From Parasutterella secunda (GTDB lineage Bacteria > Pseudomonadota > Gammaproteobacteria > Burkholderiales > Burkholderiaceae_F), in the NCBI RefSeq assembly GCF_016901835.1, contig NZ_JACJKX010000002.1:62001-126000 (forward strand): DNA of 64,000 bases, written 5' to 3'. The notes under the pieces were generated by a model that searched no databases, was not told where the DNA came from, and worked only from the letters and a program-made list of their open reading frames with translations. The position numbers were made by a program, and so were the translations under genes. The number at the start of each line of letters is the position of its first letter. Within the stretch, counting starts at the first letter, position 1. Shown piece after piece: positions 6,559 through 16,258 of the stretch.

Positions 6559-7827
6559 TTATTTGTCGTCGTAGTGCGACACGGCAGCCCACAAAATATC
6601 CGTGCCTTGCATAAAGTCTTGCATCTTCATGGCTTCATGCGGATTATGAGATCCCAATTGATTGGCCACAAAAATCATGGCAACCGGAATACCGTTATTG
6701 CCCAACACAGCAGAATCGTGACCGGCACCGGAAGCCAAACGCATACAAGGAATATTTTCAGCCTTGGCACTGGCTTCAAGCCGATCGCTCAACGCTGCAT
6801 CGACACCGGACGGAGCCGTCAATAAGGCCGGATCATACTCAATAGTCACGCCGCGTTCGGCTGCCACTTCTTCTCCGTATTTTTGCATCAGCTCGTGGAA
6901 ACGATGAGCAGTGTCGGCACTCAGACTGCGAATATCCACGGAAATCGTCACTTCTCCGGGAATCACCGAAATAGCTGCACTAGAAGCCATCTTCAAAACA
7001 CCGACTGTGAAGACCAAATCCTCGCCTTTAACTAACCAGCGATCCCAAGCACGATCAATGCGTTGCATCCAATCGGTAAAAGCCATCAGGGCATCGTGAC
7101 GATACTGTTTATCGGTTGCGCCAGAGTGTGCCGCTTCACCCAAAATCCGTACGGCTTTATGACGAATGTTGCCGCGAATACCTGTGACGATACCAGCACG
7201 GGCCTCGGTTTGTGCATCAAGTGTCGGTCCTTGTTCAATATGCAATTCAACAAATGCAGCAATACGATCGGTGTCCACCAAAGGTTGACCTCCCGATACA
7301 GCCTCTGTATCTATACCGCAAGACAGCATGGCTTGCGCCAACGTGCAGGAGCCATCACGAATCTTTAAAGCAAGGTCCTTCGCAGTGAGCTTACCCAACA
7401 TACCGAGTGAGCCCATATAGGCTTTACCAAAAAAGGAGCTTTCCTCTCCACGCATCATCAAAACGGTGTAATCACGTTCGGGAACAAAACCCGTCTCACG
7501 CATCCACCAGGCTACTGTAAGAGCTGCCGTAACACCGGCCAGACCGTCGTAGTTGCCGCCTTGCGGAACACTGTCAACGTGGGAGCCAGCCACAAATGCA
7601 GGCAATGTACGATCTTTACCGGGCAGTGTCATCCAGACATTGCCTGCTCTATCCGGTTGAATTTCCAATTGGAGTTTTTGACCGATTTGAGTGAGGTATT
7701 CAAGTACCTGTGTTTCTTTGGCAGAAAAAGCCTGACGAGTCACGCCTTGAACATCGCGACTCATTTCCCGCACATCATCAAAAATCTTTTTGGCAAACTC
7801 CAAACCTTTTTGCTGCAATTCAGACAT
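6559..7827 (-). CDS. M20-family amidohydrolase (allantoate / N-carbamoyl-amino-acid hydrolase type)
   Basis: A 422-residue cytoplasmic metallo-hydrolase of the AllC/HyuC group, which cleaves ureido or carbamoyl amide bonds. Metal ligands are visible in order: GSHVDSVPQGGNYDG (His and Asp near residues 82-93), MMRGEESSFFG (Glu pair), ELHIEQGP (His) and SHNPHEAM (C-terminal His). The lid domain with AAHSGATDKQYRHDAL lies in the middle. Length is typical. No urea- or allantoin-pathway genes are adjacent, so the substrate cannot be named. It is divergent from the DcuC-like carrier and shares a 308-base intergenic region with it. Confidence 0.85.
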   Translation of the reverse strand: MSELQQKGLEFAKKIFDDVREMSRDVQGVTRQAFSAKETQVLEYLTQIGQKLQLEIQPDRAGNVWMTLPGKDRTLPAFVAGSHVDSVPQGGNYDGLAGVTAALTVAWWMRETGFVPERDYTVLMMRGEESSFFGKAYMGSLGMLGKLTAKDLALKIRDGSCTLAQAMLSCGIDTEAVSGGQPLVDTDRIAAFVELHIEQGPTLDAQTEARAGIVTGIRGNIRHKAVRILGEAAHSGATDKQYRHDALMAFTDWMQRIDRAWDRWLVKGEDLVFTVGVLKMASSAAISVIPGEVTISVDIRSLSADTAHRFHELMQKYGEEVAAERGVTIEYDPALLTAPSGVDAALSDRLEASAKAENIPCMRLASGAGHDSAVLGNNGIPVAMIFVANQLGSHNPHEAMKMQDFMQGTDILWAAVSHYDDK

Positions 7828-8135
7828 GGCTGATCTCCATTAAATAAACAAACAGGACAATTGTATGTATTTTCATTATTAAAAGGCAATCTTAAGAATT
7901 CGTTAAATTCTTTTATATCAATAAGTTAGACAATTCTCACCTTATCTCACCGAATATTTGTTGCCTTGAGTCAAATCAGACTTGAAATTTACAAAATTCT
8001 TGCTTTGACGCCTTTCACTTCAGGGAATCCCCTATGGGCAAAACCTGCAAAAGTGTAGGATACTTAGCTCAGTGAGGAAACCGCCGATAAGAGCGGCAAT
8101 TTCTCGTGTTTTTCAACCTTATAAAGGAATTTCTC
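7828..8135. promoter_or_regulatory. Divergent control region between M20 hydrolase and DcuC-like carrier
   Basis: 308 bases without a convincing gene. It is AT-rich, with an FNR-like sequence TTGAGTCAAATCAG at 7966-7979 (8 of 10 positions of TTGAT-N4-ATCAA), a small CCGC/GCGG hairpin at 8081-8095 and a good ribosome-binding site (AAAGGA) before the carrier. The -10/-35 elements are not clear enough to place a promoter. Confidence 0.35.
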
Positions 8136-9413
8136 ATGTCGTTGCTTGAATGGTTGGCAATAGCTGTTACGATTCTAACGGTATATGCCTTGATCAAACG
8201 ATTGGAAACGCGCCTCGTGCTCTTCACCGCTGGCTTCGTGCTCTGCTTGGTGTCTATGGACCCGATGAGCGCTTTGAATTCGTTTGCTAAGTCCATGACC
8301 AATAATTCTTTGGTGATGGCAATCTGCTCTTCGATGGGTTTTGCTTTCATTGCAAATTACACCGAATGTGACCGCAGTCTCGTTCACTACTTGGCCGCTC
8401 CGATCCGCGGTTTGGGCGTCTTCCTGATCCCGATCTGCACGGCTGTGACCTTCTTCATTAACATCGCTATTCCGTCTGCCGCAGGTTGTGCTGCTGCCGT
8501 GGGTTCTACGTTGATCCCGGTGATGTTGCGTGCCGGTATTAAGCCTGCCGCCGCTGCCGCTGCCGTGATGGGTGGTACGATCGGTTCTTACCTCTCTCCG
8601 GGTACGTCTCACAACCCGTTCGTTGCTGAAATGGCCGGCATTGACGTGATGGACTTCATCTCCTACCACGCCGTTTGGTCGTTGCTCTGCGGCGCCATCC
8701 TGGTTGTCGGTTTGCTCATCGTCTGCATGGTTTTGGGCGACCACAAGGGTGAAAAGGTTGAAGCCACTGACGAAGTTAAGAAGGAAGAAAAACCCTTCAA
8801 GCCGAATGCTCTTAAGGCTATCATGCCGCTCGTTCCGATCACGATCCTCGTTGTCGGTAACGTCTGGTTGCCTGTCATCAAGATGGGTGTGGCACAAGCC
8901 ATGGTCTTGGGTGCCGTGATCACCTTGTTGCTCTCCTTTGCTGTTGACCGTACAGACCCGCAAGAATTCTCCAAGCGCTTCTTCAACGGTATGGGCAAGG
9001 GCTACGCTGATGTGATGGGTATCATCATCGCCGCCGGTGTGTTTGCTGCCGGTTTGCGTGCTACCGGTTTGATCGATACGTTCGTTGACGTCTTGAAGCA
9101 CTCCAATGACATCGCTCGTTGGGGCGGTTCTCTCGGTCCGTGGATCATGGGTACCATCACCGGTTCCGGTGACGCTGCCACGATGGCCTTTAACGAAGCT
9201 GTGACGCCGCATGCTCCTGAATTCGGCATGGAAATCAAGTCCTTGGGTGCCTTGGCCTTCTTGACCGGTGCCTTGGGTCGTACGATGAGCCCGATTGCCG
9301 GTGCTATGGTTGTTGTCTCCGGTATCGCTATGGCTAACCCGATGGACGTTGCTAAGCGCACGGCTCTGCCCTGCACGGTTGCAGTGTTCATGCTCGCTTT
9401 GTTCATGGTCTAG
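8136..9413 (+). CDS. DcuC-family C4-dicarboxylate carrier
   Basis: A 425-residue inner-membrane transporter with about 12 hydrophobic segments. It resembles E. coli DcuC, a carrier that exports succinate or exchanges C4-dicarboxylates during anaerobic growth. Characteristic matches are GMGKGYADVMGIIIAAGVFA (near residue 285) and GALGRTMSPIAGAMVVVSGI with DVAKRTALP near the end. A charged cytoplasmic loop rich in Lys and Glu sits near residues 200-225. Codon use is extremely biased, as in frdA and aspA, suggesting high expression. It precedes an AbgA-like amidohydrolase, so the carrier might instead import that enzyme's substrate. Start chosen for AAAGGA upstream. Confidence 0.82.
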   Translation: MSLLEWLAIAVTILTVYALIKRLETRLVLFTAGFVLCLVSMDPMSALNSFAKSMTNNSLVMAICSSMGFAFIANYTECDRSLVHYLAAPIRGLGVFLIPICTAVTFFINIAIPSAAGCAAAVGSTLIPVMLRAGIKPAAAAAAVMGGTIGSYLSPGTSHNPFVAEMAGIDVMDFISYHAVWSLLCGAILVVGLLIVCMVLGDHKGEKVEATDEVKKEEKPFKPNALKAIMPLVPITILVVGNVWLPVIKMGVAQAMVLGAVITLLLSFAVDRTDPQEFSKRFFNGMGKGYADVMGIIIAAGVFAAGLRATGLIDTFVDVLKHSNDIARWGGSLGPWIMGTITGSGDAATMAFNEAVTPHAPEFGMEIKSLGALAFLTGALGRTMSPIAGAMVVVSGIAMANPMDVAKRTALPCTVAVFMLALFMV

Positions 9414-9444
9414 TCTGAACTGACTGAACTTAACTAAGCTCAAA

Positions 9445-9478
9445 AGAGGGGAAGATTCATGTCTTCCTCTCTTTTTTT
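9445..9478 (+). terminator. Terminator of the DcuC-like gene
   Basis: An AGAGGGGAAGA/TCTTCCTCTCT stem, with G-U pairs, and a run of seven T. Confidence 0.75.
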
Positions 9479-9550
9479 GAGACTACAATTTTTGATGAAA
9501 GAGAGGTCCATCCTCTCAGCGTTCTATCTTGGTTAGGGAGATTAATTATC

Positions 9551-10825
9551 ATGACTCAATGTGCTTATCACGATCAACTCATCAGCATTCGTCGCCAATT
9601 GCACCAATTCCCTGAAGAAGGCTGGACAGAATTCTGCACAACCGCATTTATTGTTAAACACCTTCGAGAATTGGGCTACGAAGTCTTGATGGGTGAGAAG
9701 GTGGTTTCCCGCAAGGACTGCCTCGGACGCGACCCAAAACTGGTTGCTCAAGCCATTGAAACGGCTAAAGCTCGTGGTGTTGAACAGGCTCTGCTCGATG
9801 AAATGCAGGAATTGACTGGTTGCGTAGCCGTGTTGGATACCGGTCGTGCCGGCCCCACGGTTGCACTGCGCTTTGATATCGACTGCAACAACGTTCAGGA
9901 AAATCCGTCAGAAGAACATCGCGCAAGTAAAGAAGGTTGGGCTTCCAAACGCCCCGGTTTAATGCACGCTTGCGGCCACGACTCGCATATTTCCTCCGGT
10001 CTGGCCATTGCCCGTTGGGCCATGGAACACAAGGATGAATTAAAGGGCAAACTCAAGATTGTCTTCCAACCTGCTGAAGAAGGTGTTCGCGGTGCAGCTG
10101 CTGTTGCTGCCAGCGGCATTGTTGATGATTGCGACTACTTCCTCTCCAGCCACATTGCCATGATGGCCAAGAGCGGAGAAATTATCACGAGCCCCGTGGG
10201 CTTCCTCTGCACAACCAAATACGACATCTCCTTTAAGGGCCGTCCGGCTCACGCGGGCATTGAACCGAATGCCGGCCGCAATGCACTGGCTGCTGCTTGC
10301 CACTGCGTCACTCAGCTTCTGGGTATTCCGCGTCATGGCGCCGGCATGACCCGCGTAAACGTCGGTAAGATCACCGCCGGTGAAGGCCGCAACGTGATTC
10401 CTGTCAACGCTAAACTCGTGATGGAAGTACGTGGTGAAACCGGTGAAATCAACCAATTTATGGCCAGTGAAACCGAAAATATCGTCGAAGGCGTCGCTAA
10501 GAGCTTCTCGGTCGGATATCACATCGAAAAAATGGGCGAAGCCGTTGACCTTTTCAATGACAAAGAATTGGTCGATATGCTCGATGATGTGTGCGCTCAC
10601 ACCGATGGCGTCAAGAAGGTTCTCCATGAAGTGAATTTCGGCGGTTCGGAAGACGCCACGATTCTTGCTCGTCGTGTTCAAGCCCATGGAGGCAAGGCCG
10701 CTTACTTCGTATTGGGTTCCGACCGTACGGGTGGTCACCATACGTCCGACTTTGATATTGATGAAAACTCGTTGGACATCGGTTTGAATATTTACTCTGA
10801 AATGCTCAAACGCTTGATGAAGTAG
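9551..10825 (+). CDS. M20D amidohydrolase, AbgA-like
   Basis: A 424-residue cytoplasmic amidohydrolase close to E. coli AbgA, a subunit of p-aminobenzoyl-glutamate hydrolase, and related to amino-acid N-deacylases. Visible family features are RRQLHQFPEEGWTEF at the start, HACGHDSH (metal ligands, near residues 138-145), FQPAEEGVRGA (catalytic Glu) and AHAGIEPNAGRNAL (lid). Near the end are GGSEDATILARRVQ and the metal-ligand histidines in GGHHTSDF. No abgB or abgT partner is adjacent, and the gene upstream is a DcuC-type carrier, so the true substrate is open. It has its own short leader with a GGGAG ribosome-binding site. Confidence 0.85.
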   Translation: MTQCAYHDQLISIRRQLHQFPEEGWTEFCTTAFIVKHLRELGYEVLMGEKVVSRKDCLGRDPKLVAQAIETAKARGVEQALLDEMQELTGCVAVLDTGRAGPTVALRFDIDCNNVQENPSEEHRASKEGWASKRPGLMHACGHDSHISSGLAIARWAMEHKDELKGKLKIVFQPAEEGVRGAAAVAASGIVDDCDYFLSSHIAMMAKSGEIITSPVGFLCTTKYDISFKGRPAHAGIEPNAGRNALAAACHCVTQLLGIPRHGAGMTRVNVGKITAGEGRNVIPVNAKLVMEVRGETGEINQFMASETENIVEGVAKSFSVGYHIEKMGEAVDLFNDKELVDMLDDVCAHTDGVKKVLHEVNFGGSEDATILARRVQAHGGKAAYFVLGSDRTGGHHTSDFDIDENSLDIGLNIYSEMLKRLMK

Positions 10826-10844
10826 TCTATTCGGATACCAACCC

Positions 10845-10877
10845 GGCCCGCGTTAGTTTTCTATCGCGGGCCTTTTT
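10845..10877 (+). terminator. Terminator after the AbgA-like gene
   Basis: GGCCCGCG/CGCGGGCC stem and TTTTT. Confidence 0.85.
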
Positions 10878-10927
10878 GTAATCTGATCCTTTCGCTACGA
10901 TAATGACAGAAAAAATAGGATAGCGAA

Positions 10928-13402
10928 ATGACCGATTGCATTAAAGTTCGAGGTGCTCGCGTTCACAACCTCAAAAATATTGATGTCGACATCCCGCTCA
11001 ATAAAATCGTGGGAATTGCCGGAGTGTCGGGTTCGGGGAAGTCTTCTCTCGCGTTGGGTGTTTTGTATGCTGAAGGATCGAGACGTTACCTTGAAGCCCT
11101 ATCCACCTACACACGCCGTCGAATGACTCAAGCGGCCAAAGCTCAAGTTGACGAAATTCTTTTTGTTCCGGCCGCTTTAGCTTTGCATCAAAGACCGGCC
11201 GTTCCGGGTATACGTAGCACGTTCGGAACCGGAACTGAATTACTCAACAGTCTTCGCTTAATGTTTTCCCGTCTGGCCAGTCACCGTTGTCCTAACGGTC
11301 ACTATGTAAAACCGTCCTTGGCTGTAGCAGCCGGAGAAAAATTACGCTGTCCGATCTGCGGGGCCGAGTTTTATGCTCCGAGTGCTGAAGAGTTGGCTTT
11401 TAACAGTCTGGGAGCCTGTCGAACATGTTCCGGTACCGGATTTGTTCAAACCGTTGATCGTTCAACACTCGTACCTGATGAATCCTTGAGTATCGATGAG
11501 GGTGCGGTTGCTCCCTGGAAGTCACTCATGTGGTCTCTTATGACAGATGTCTGCCGCGAAATGGGGGTACGCACCGATATTCCGTTCAAGGACCTGAGCG
11601 ATAGGGAAAAAGATATTGTCTTTAACGGACCGGCCGTTAAAAAACACATTTTCTATAAATCCAAAAACACCGAACTGGCAGGCGAGTTGGACTTTACTTA
11701 CTACAACGCGGTTTACACGGTCGAAAATGCCTTAGCCAAAGTCAAAGACGAAAAGGGAATGAAACGCGTAGAGAAATTTCTCAAACGCGATATCTGTCCC
11801 GACTGCCACGGCTCTCGTTTGAGTGAACAGGCCAGAGCGCCGAAATTAAACGGCCTTTCTCTCGATGAAGCTTCTCACATGACCCTATCCCAATTAACGG
11901 ACTGGGTTCAGACAATCCCCTCCACATTGCCGCAAGAGATGCGGCCCATGGCAAAAAGTATTATTGATTCATTCCAAGGCGTCGCTAAACGTCTTTTGGA
12001 TTTGGGATTGGGCTATTTGCAATTGGATCGAACCTCCTCGACATTGTCAACCGGTGAACGGCAACGCATGCAACTATCTCGAGCAGTACGCAACCGAACT
12101 ACCGGTGTGTTATATGTACTCGATGAGCCCTCGATCGGTCTTCATCCCAGTAACATCGAGGGTTTAATTTCCGTGATGCATGATCTGATTGCCGACGGCA
12201 ACTCGGTGGTTTTAGTCGATCATGACACTCAGATTCTTCGCACGGCTGATTGGCTTATTGAAATGGGGCCGGTGGCCGGAGCCAAGGGAGGGCGAGTTAT
12301 CGCACAAGGAACCGTCAATGATTTGATCCGTAGCGAACAGTCTCAAATCGGTCCTTTCCTGGATCAAGAATCGGCTCGACCGAAGCGAATGAGAAGTCAG
12401 GTCGATCAATTATTTGAATTCGGGCAAATCCGGCTTCAGACAAGTGCCATTCATACAGTCAAACCGCTCAGTGTCACAATTCCCAAAGGTAAATTAACGG
12501 TTGTGACCGGCGTATCCGGTTCCGGTAAAACCACACTTATTCTGGAAAGTCTGGTCCCGGCTCTGAACGCCTTAATCAACAAAAAGAAGTTGCCAGAACA
12601 TGTCAGGCAAATCGAAGCCCCTGACATCGCCGACGTAAAACTGATCGATGCCACCCCGATCGGTATCAACATTCGATCAACAGTCGGCACTTACGCCAAT
12701 GTTCACGATGAGCTGAGAAAAGTTTTCGCAAAAATCCCCAGGGCCAAAGAGGCCGGATTGAAAGCCGGAGACTTCTCTTACAACACCGGCAAGCTGCGCT
12801 GTCCCTTGTGCGATGGAACCGGTCAAATCAACCTTGATGTTCAGTTTCTGCCCGATGTCACGATTGCCTGCCCGCAGTGCGGTGCAAGCCGCTACACAGA
12901 ACAGGCCAAGAATTTATTTTCAAAAGATCTCTTTGACGGGCATTCACTGCCGGATCTGATGGCCATGGACATTAACAGCGTTCTGGACATCGCCGGCAAG
13001 CAAAAATTGATCGCTCAACGATTAAAGACACTTCAGGAATTGGGACTTGGCTATCTGACGCTCGGAGAAGAAACTCCCGGCTTATCGGGCGGCGAAGCAC
13101 AAAGACTGAAATTAGCCAGCGAAATGGGCAAGCCGCAATCACAAAGCGTCTTTATTTTTGACGAGCCGACAATCGGGCTGCACCCTCTGGATATTCAGGT
13201 TTTGATGAAAGTTTTTGATCGATTAATTGCCAATAAAGCTACGGTCATTGTGATTGAACATGATCTCGATATCATCAGAAACGCTGATTACATCATTGAC
13301 ATGGGCCCGGGTGGCGGTGATGAGGGCGGACAAATCGTTGCTTGCGGCACTCCTGAGGACATCCGCTCCAATCCTGAGAGCATTACAGGACGCTTCCTTT
13401 GA
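10928..13402 (+). CDS. Short UvrA-like ABC ATPase
   Basis: 824 residues with two ABC modules in the UvrA arrangement, shorter than the roughly 940 residues of classical excision-repair UvrA. Walker A motifs are GVSGSGKSS (residues 32-40) and GVSGSGKTT (near 534). Signature segments are TLSTGERQRMQLSRA and GLSGGEAQRLKLASE; Walker B segments are YVLDEPSIGLHP and IFDEPTIGLHP. Zinc-type cysteine pairs are at CPICG/CRTCSGTG, CPDCHGS and CPLCDGTG/CPQCG. The reduced length and divergence suggest the UvrA2 class, linked in other bacteria to DNA damage tolerance or to drug self-resistance, probably without normal UvrB binding. It stands alone between terminators and yebC. Confidence 0.82.
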   Translation: MTDCIKVRGARVHNLKNIDVDIPLNKIVGIAGVSGSGKSSLALGVLYAEGSRRYLEALSTYTRRRMTQAAKAQVDEILFVPAALALHQRPAVPGIRSTFGTGTELLNSLRLMFSRLASHRCPNGHYVKPSLAVAAGEKLRCPICGAEFYAPSAEELAFNSLGACRTCSGTGFVQTVDRSTLVPDESLSIDEGAVAPWKSLMWSLMTDVCREMGVRTDIPFKDLSDREKDIVFNGPAVKKHIFYKSKNTELAGELDFTYYNAVYTVENALAKVKDEKGMKRVEKFLKRDICPDCHGSRLSEQARAPKLNGLSLDEASHMTLSQLTDWVQTIPSTLPQEMRPMAKSIIDSFQGVAKRLLDLGLGYLQLDRTSSTLSTGERQRMQLSRAVRNRTTGVLYVLDEPSIGLHPSNIEGLISVMHDLIADGNSVVLVDHDTQILRTADWLIEMGPVAGAKGGRVIAQGTVNDLIRSEQSQIGPFLDQESARPKRMRSQVDQLFEFGQIRLQTSAIHTVKPLSVTIPKGKLTVVTGVSGSGKTTLILESLVPALNALINKKKLPEHVRQIEAPDIADVKLIDATPIGINIRSTVGTYANVHDELRKVFAKIPRAKEAGLKAGDFSYNTGKLRCPLCDGTGQINLDVQFLPDVTIACPQCGASRYTEQAKNLFSKDLFDGHSLPDLMAMDINSVLDIAGKQKLIAQRLKTLQELGLGYLTLGEETPGLSGGEAQRLKLASEMGKPQSQSVFIFDEPTIGLHPLDIQVLMKVFDRLIANKATVIVIEHDLDIIRNADYIIDMGPGGGDEGGQIVACGTPEDIRSNPESITGRFL

Positions 13403-13523
13403 GAAGGAATCGCTGACAACGAGACAAAGAAGTTCATACCGAGTAAAATATTTGGGTTTTACACCTGCTTGTCCGATTGACAAGCCTGTTACCTGATTGA
13501 TTGTTTTTGAAAGGAAAATTCCC

Positions 13524-14249
13524 ATGTCCGGACACTCTAAGTGGGCCAATATTCAACACCGAAAAGGCCGTCAAGACGCCAAGCGTTCCAACCTGTGGAC
13601 CAAGCTCGTTCGCGAAATCATGGTGGCTGCCCGCAATGGCGCCGACCCTGACAGTAACTCCCGTCTGCGCCTTGCTCTTTTGAAAGCCCGCGCCGGTAAC
13701 GTACCTAAAGACACAATTAAAAACGCGATCCTCAAGGGCTCCGGCCAGTTGGAAGGCGTTAAGTTTGAAGAGGCCCGTTACGAAGGTTACGGTGTAGGCG
13801 GTGCTGCATTGATCATTGATGCCGCTACCGACAACCGCACCCGTACCGTGGCCGATGTTCGCCATATTTTGAGCAAGAACGGCGGCAACCTCGGCGCTGA
13901 AGGTTCCGTCTCCTTTATGTTTAAACACTGCGGTCAGTTCCTCTTTGCTCCGGGTACGGCCACTGAAGACGACGTAATGACTGTCGCTTTGGACGCCGGA
14001 GCCGATGACGTCATCGTCGACGATGAAGGCGGCATTGAAGTGATTTGTGATCCCCAAGCCTTTGAAGCTGTCAATGATGCTTTTGAAAAGGCCGGTATGA
14101 AACCCGAAATGGCAGAAGTGACCATGAAGGCTTTAAACGAAACGTCTCTGAGCGGAGAAGATGCTGAACGCATGCAGCGTTTAATTGATGCTCTTGAAGA
14201 TTTGGATGACGTTCAACAGGTTTACACAACGGCTGTTTTTGAAGACTAA
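13524..14249 (+). CDS. yebC: YebC/PmpR-family protein
   Basis: 241 residues with the invariant start [20 protein letters not shown] and the block [16 protein letters not shown] near residues 60-75. The family was described as transcriptional regulators; recent work also links members to translation of proline-rich or stalling stretches at the ribosome. The ATG at 13524 has AAAGGA upstream; an in-frame extension is not supported. Followed after 25 bases by purD, so probably co-transcribed. Confidence 0.93.
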   Translation: MSGHSKWANIQHRKGRQDAKRSNLWTKLVREIMVAARNGADPDSNSRLRLALLKARAGNVPKDTIKNAILKGSGQLEGVKFEEARYEGYGVGGAALIIDAATDNRTRTVADVRHILSKNGGNLGAEGSVSFMFKHCGQFLFAPGTATEDDVMTVALDAGADDVIVDDEGGIEVICDPQAFEAVNDAFEKAGMKPEMAEVTMKALNETSLSGEDAERMQRLIDALEDLDDVQQVYTTAVFED

Positions 14250-14274
14250 CATCCTTGCCTAAGGAGAACACACC

Positions 14275-15552
14275 ATGAAAATCCTCGTTGTCGGCAGTGG
14301 TGGTCGTGAGCATGCGATCGCTTGGCGCTTGGCCCAGGACGAAAGAGTTGGAACCGTCTTTGTGGCTCCGGGTAACGCCGGTACGGCCTTGACTGACAAA
14401 TTGGTCAATGTCCCCGAATCCGATATTTCACGCTTGGCCGATTTTGTTAAAACCAACGATGTTCTTTTCACGGTTGTGGGGCCCGAAGCTCCGCTGGCGG
14501 CCGGCATTGTGGATCACTTCCGCGCCTGCGGCCTGAAGATTTTCGGGCCGACTCGGGCGGCCGCACAATTGGAAAGCTCAAAAGACTTTGCCAAGGCCTT
14601 TATGAAACGCCACGGGATTCCCACGGCTGACTACGAAAGCTTCACGGATGCAGATGCCGCCCACGCCTACGTCAATAAAAAAGGCGCTCCGATCGTTATT
14701 AAAGCTGACGGTTTAGCGGCCGGCAAAGGCGTCATCGTCGCCATGGATCTTCAACAAGCCCATGAGGCAATCGACAGTATGCTCGAAGGCAATGCATTTG
14801 GCTCAGCCGGTGCTCGAGTCGTCATTGAAGACTTCCTCAAGGGTGAAGAAGCCAGTTTCATCGTCATGGTTGACGGCAAAAACATTTTGCCGATGGCCTC
14901 CAGCCAAGACCATAAACGATTGCTCGATCACGATATGGGACCGAACACAGGCGGCATGGGCGCTTACTCTCCTGCTCCGATTGTGACCCCTGAGATTCAC
15001 GACCAAGTCATGCGTGAAATCATTCGTCCGACCGTTGAAGGCATGGCCGCTGACGGCATTCCCTTTACCGGTTTTCTTTACGCCGGCCTCATGATCGACC
15101 GCGATGAAGCGGGCAAAAATGTAGTGAAAACGCTTGAATTCAATTGCCGCATGGGGGATCCGGAAACTCAGCCCATCATGAGTCGCCTGAAATCTTCCTT
15201 GGTGGATATGATCATGGCTGCTATTGAAGGGCAACTCGATACGGTTCAGGCTCAGTGGGATGAACGTGTTGCGTTGGGAGTGGTTTGTGCTGCACGCGGC
15301 TACCCTGAAAAACCTGAAAAAGGTGCTCAGATCACGATGTTGCCCGCAGAAAGCGAGTCTTTACATGTTTTCCATGCCGGCACGCAGTCGGTCGATGGAC
15401 AGACTGTTGTTTCGGGCGGTCGGGTTCTGTGTGTCGTCGGCTTAGGTGATACGGTTAAAGAGGCCGCCGCCAAAGCCTATGACGGTGTCAAGCACGTTCA
15501 TTTTGACGGTATGCAATATCGCTCCGATATCGGCTACCGTGCAATGAAATAA
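14275..15552 (+). CDS. purD: Phosphoribosylamine-glycine ligase
   Basis: The 425-residue GAR synthetase, second step of de novo purine synthesis (phosphoribosylamine + glycine + ATP). ATP-grasp features are visible: start MKILVVGSGGREHAIAWRL, the central SQDHKRLLDHDMGPNTGGMG (near residues 211-230) and FNCRMGDPETQP (Mg-binding, near 287-298). Full length. AAGGAG lies before the ATG. A strong hairpin with a T tract follows its stop, directly before nadD. Confidence 0.96.
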   Translation: MKILVVGSGGREHAIAWRLAQDERVGTVFVAPGNAGTALTDKLVNVPESDISRLADFVKTNDVLFTVVGPEAPLAAGIVDHFRACGLKIFGPTRAAAQLESSKDFAKAFMKRHGIPTADYESFTDADAAHAYVNKKGAPIVIKADGLAAGKGVIVAMDLQQAHEAIDSMLEGNAFGSAGARVVIEDFLKGEEASFIVMVDGKNILPMASSQDHKRLLDHDMGPNTGGMGAYSPAPIVTPEIHDQVMREIIRPTVEGMAADGIPFTGFLYAGLMIDRDEAGKNVVKTLEFNCRMGDPETQPIMSRLKSSLVDMIMAAIEGQLDTVQAQWDERVALGVVCAARGYPEKPEKGAQITMLPAESESLHVFHAGTQSVDGQTVVSGGRVLCVVGLGDTVKEAAAKAYDGVKHVHFDGMQYRSDIGYRAMK

Positions 15553-15566
15553 TCCTTTTTTATCAT

Positions 15567-15595
15567 GCGGGAAAGGCTCCCCTTTCCCGCTTTTT
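15567..15595 (+). terminator. Terminator-like hairpin abutting the nadD start
   Basis: A perfect 10-bp stem (GCGGGAAAGG/CCTTTCCCGC) with a 4-base loop and five T. The nadD ATG follows four bases after the T tract, so the hairpin occupies the place of its ribosome-binding site. Confidence 0.8.
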
Positions 15596-15599
15596 CTTT

Positions 15600-16211
15600 A
15601 TGCGGTTAGGATTTTTCGGCGGCACTTTCAATCCTGTTCATTTGGGGCATCTGGCTTTGGCCGATGCTGCCATGAAAGCTCTGCAACTCGATCATCTTTA
15701 TTGGTTACCGGCCAACCCTTGGCAAAAAAATGCTGCTGATCTGATGCCAAAAGAAAAACGATTGGCGCTTTTACGCCTGGCGATTACCGATCGACAATCC
15801 ATGTCTGTTGATACCCGTGAACTCGATCGCAAAACGGTCTCCTACTCCATTGACACCGTCCGAGAACTGGCTGCACTTTATCCAAAAGATAAGCGCTTTT
15901 ATCTGATCGGCGCCGATCAATGGACGAACTTTCACACCTGGAAAGATTGGAAAGATATTTTCAATTACGTGGCATTGGTCGTTTTTACCAGAAATAACCG
16001 ATGCGGACATTGTTCCGATGAAGTCAGTGCTTACATCAAAGAACAAAAAATTAAGGTTTTGCACCTGCCGATGCCGGCCTTGGATATCGAATCGTCTCGA
16101 ATTCGTCTTCTTTTAAATGGAAACCGCTGTCATCAAACGGACTTGAAATTAGCGACTCTTGTTCCTGAAAGTGTGCTCGAATACCTGAAAAAAGAGAGAA
16201 CAAAAGACTGA
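15600..16211 (+). CDS. nadD: Nicotinate-nucleotide adenylyltransferase
   Basis: A 203-residue NAD-synthesis enzyme (NaMN + ATP to NaAD). It begins MRLGFFGGTFNPVHLGHLAL, which contains the nucleotidyltransferase HxGH motif (HLGH, residues 14-17), and has the C-terminal ESSRIRLLL (SSTxxR-type) motif. The start is fixed by the family, yet no Shine-Dalgarno sequence precedes it because a terminator hairpin does. It may be translated from readthrough transcripts at a low level or from a leaderless message. rsfS and rlmH follow, the usual nadD-rsfS-rlmH order. Confidence 0.94.
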   Translation: MRLGFFGGTFNPVHLGHLALADAAMKALQLDHLYWLPANPWQKNAADLMPKEKRLALLRLAITDRQSMSVDTRELDRKTVSYSIDTVRELAALYPKDKRFYLIGADQWTNFHTWKDWKDIFNYVALVVFTRNNRCGHCSDEVSAYIKEQKIKVLHLPMPALDIESSRIRLLLNGNRCHQTDLKLATLVPESVLEYLKKERTKD

Positions 16212-16258
16212 TACAATTTCTGGTGTTGATACAACTGATTAAATAGAGAAAAAACTTT

